Part shown: positions 40,657 to 41,291 of the stretch, one piece after another
Position numbering within the stretch: position 1 is the first letter of the stretch
How the letters are laid out: each line of letters opens with the position of its first letter
Assembly: GCA_019455045.1 (NCBI GenBank)
Contig: JACFND010000020.1
Span: forward strand, 1-41,291
DNA length: 41,291 nt
Direction: 5' to 3'
Origin: Flavobacteriia bacterium
GTDB taxonomy: Bacteria; Bacteroidota; Bacteroidia; Flavobacteriales; Weeksellaceae
The notes under the pieces: model-generated
What the model was told of the DNA's origin: nothing
The model's database searches: none
What the model saw: the letters and a program-made list of their open reading frames with translations, nothing else
Translations under genes and position numbers: made by a program

Positions 40657-40878
40657 ATGAAAAAAATAGACTTGAATAAACTAAAAGGCAAGACAAAAAA
40701 GGAAATCATTGAGGAAATGGGTCACGAATTCAATTATTTTCCTCACAACATCTGGACTTATCTGATCAGCAAAAACTGGTTTGGATGGAAAAAATACATC
40801 ATCCTGAAGTTCAAAGATGAAATGGTTTCCGAAGCTGTCTATAAGGGCAGTTTTAAAAAGATCGGCAGCACCGAATAA
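40657..40878 (+). CDS. Small basic protein, possibly SmpA/BLIP-like fold
   Basis: A 73-residue cytoplasmic protein without signal peptide: LNKLKGKTKKEIIEEMGHEFNYFPHNIWTYLISKNWFGWKKYIILKFKDEMVSEAVYKG. The pattern LxGKTKxEIxExMG...WxYxI...LxxxFxDxxV is like the small helix-plus-sheet module of the SmpA/OmlA and beta-lactamase-inhibitor-protein folds, but single and unexported, so this is only a fold guess. The start region is odd: seven G then TTGGG right before TAATG, with no regular Shine-Dalgarno. It is transcribed from its own promoter behind the second palindrome, after the terminator of the adhesin cluster. Confidence 0.6.
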   Translation: MKKIDLNKLKGKTKKEIIEEMGHEFNYFPHNIWTYLISKNWFGWKKYIILKFKDEMVSEAVYKGSFKKIGSTE

Positions 40879-40922
40879 CTTTCGAAGCTGTCCGATAAGA
40901 AATTAATACTGGCTCAACTCCC

Positions 40923-41291
40923 CTATTTTACAATCGAATCATAAAGCTTCTGTCTGATATTTTCTCTGACTTTCTGGCTTTGCAGTTTTTTGTTGTCGAC
41001 ACTCGGATTGATCCGATTGGTCAGTATCACAAAAACAAGCTGACTGTCGGGATCATTCCAGACCATTGTGCCGGTGAAACCAAAATGTCCGTAGCTGTTT
41101 GCCGAAGGGCCATTTTTTACCGGACTCGGAATTTTGTCAAAACCGGCTCCTCTCCTGCCACCGCTGTATTGCGTTTTTGTAAATTCAGAAACAGTCTCGG
41201 GTTTGACAAAGGTCACTCCGCCGTAACTGCCGCCGTTCATATACATCTGCATCAGTTTGGCGAGATCCTCGGCATTTGAAAACAAACCCGC
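40923..41291 (-). CDS. Serine hydrolase (beta-lactamase/PBP-like), C-terminal part (partial)
   Basis: The frame is open to the window's right edge (AGLFSNAEDLAKLMQMYMNGG), so the 122 residues visible are the C-terminal part. AGLFSNAEDLAKLM is the conserved block of class C beta-lactamase-like serine hydrolases, and SYGHFGFTGTMVW is the motif equivalent to the KTG box (HxGFTG). The catalytic SxxK lies outside the window. The ending VILTNRINPSVDNKKL...VRENIRQKLYDSI resembles the C-terminus of Bacteroidetes fusion proteins in which a glycoside hydrolase family 3 domain precedes the serine hydrolase; this cannot be tested without the N-terminal part. Predicted role: cell-wall or glycan-linked ester or peptide hydrolysis. 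Confidence 0.85.
   Translation of the reverse strand, partial: AGLFSNAEDLAKLMQMYMNGGSYGGVTFVKPETVSEFTKTQYSGGRRGAGFDKIPSPVKNGPSANSYGHFGFTGTMVWNDPDSQLVFVILTNRINPSVDNKKLQSQKVRENIRQKLYDSIVK

Noticed and set aside
35534..41291. Prophage or mobile-element origin for the adhesin region, suggested by tail-fibre-like modules
   Set aside because: No integrase, capsid, terminase, insertion sequence or flanking direct repeats are visible, and the modules are widespread in Bacteroidetes surface proteins.
1..41291. CRISPR arrays, tRNA and rRNA genes
   Set aside because: I found no regularly spaced repeats of 25-40 bases and no cloverleaf or rRNA-like sequence on either strand.

Overview
The window looks like a chromosome segment from a member of the Flavobacteriia (Bacteroidota), plausibly near the Weeksellaceae/Chryseobacterium group. 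The signs are a type IX secretion (T9SS) type-B sorting domain at the left edge, a TonB receptor with a carboxypeptidase-like N-terminal domain, many SxxAQ-type signal peptides, DUF4403 and GIN-domain proteins, and repeated Bacteroidetes promoter elements (TAnnTTTG at -7, TTG near -33) with almost no Shine-Dalgarno sequences. I see no tRNA, rRNA, CRISPR array, insertion sequence or integrase. Taxonomy is inferred from gene content only.

Layout. 1-7.5 kb: tail of a T9SS-secreted protein, an RlmL-like RNA methyltransferase, a three-gene minus-strand operon (DCC thioredoxin-like protein, TraB/GumN, M14 carboxypeptidase), an SdpI-like membrane protein and an M1 aminopeptidase. 7.5-11.8 kb: a predicted ~85-nt small RNA, an ECF sigma factor with a putative membrane anti-sigma partner, a small His/CxxC protein and a His-rich TonB receptor, together suggesting metal uptake. 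11.9-17.7 kb: GlcNAc-kinase-like ATPase plus formyltransferase, flavin reductase, lipoproteins, an ICL/PEPM-family enzyme, a TPR protein and lptB. 17.8-30.4 kb: gcvP, a UbiA-like protein, hemolysin III, an orphan 2Fe-2S reductase, DinB, SDR, a small antitoxin-like protein, an iron-chelate ABC permease/ATPase pair, DUF4403 and acetyl-CoA synthetase.

30.5-35.5 kb: a second predicted small RNA with the same promoter geometry as the first, a DHA2-type MFS exporter, a class V PLP enzyme, and egtD/egtB for ergothioneine synthesis. The PLP enzyme is convergent with egtD and is a candidate for the missing EgtE C-S lyase.

35.5-41.3 kb: the least familiar region. A long structured leader with a 22-bp palindrome, a hairpin and a 29-codon ORF with a strong Shine-Dalgarno precedes a secreted three-gene cluster: a Lys-rich protein ending in RPPPS, a 1065-residue cadherin-like adhesin built from a duplicated three-domain block, and a small two-module surface protein. 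A near-identical palindrome (19 of 22 bases) lies upstream of the next gene, a 73-residue protein, suggesting co-regulation by an unknown factor. The start region of that 73-residue gene carries GGGGTTGGG, a perfect complement to the terminator-loop sequence CCCAACCCC of the second predicted small RNA. The window closes in the C-terminal part of a serine hydrolase.

Other recurring architecture: several promoters place the -7 box only 4-5 nt before the ATG, implying leaderless mRNAs, and four convergent gene pairs are separated by 7 bp or less or overlap at their stop codons.
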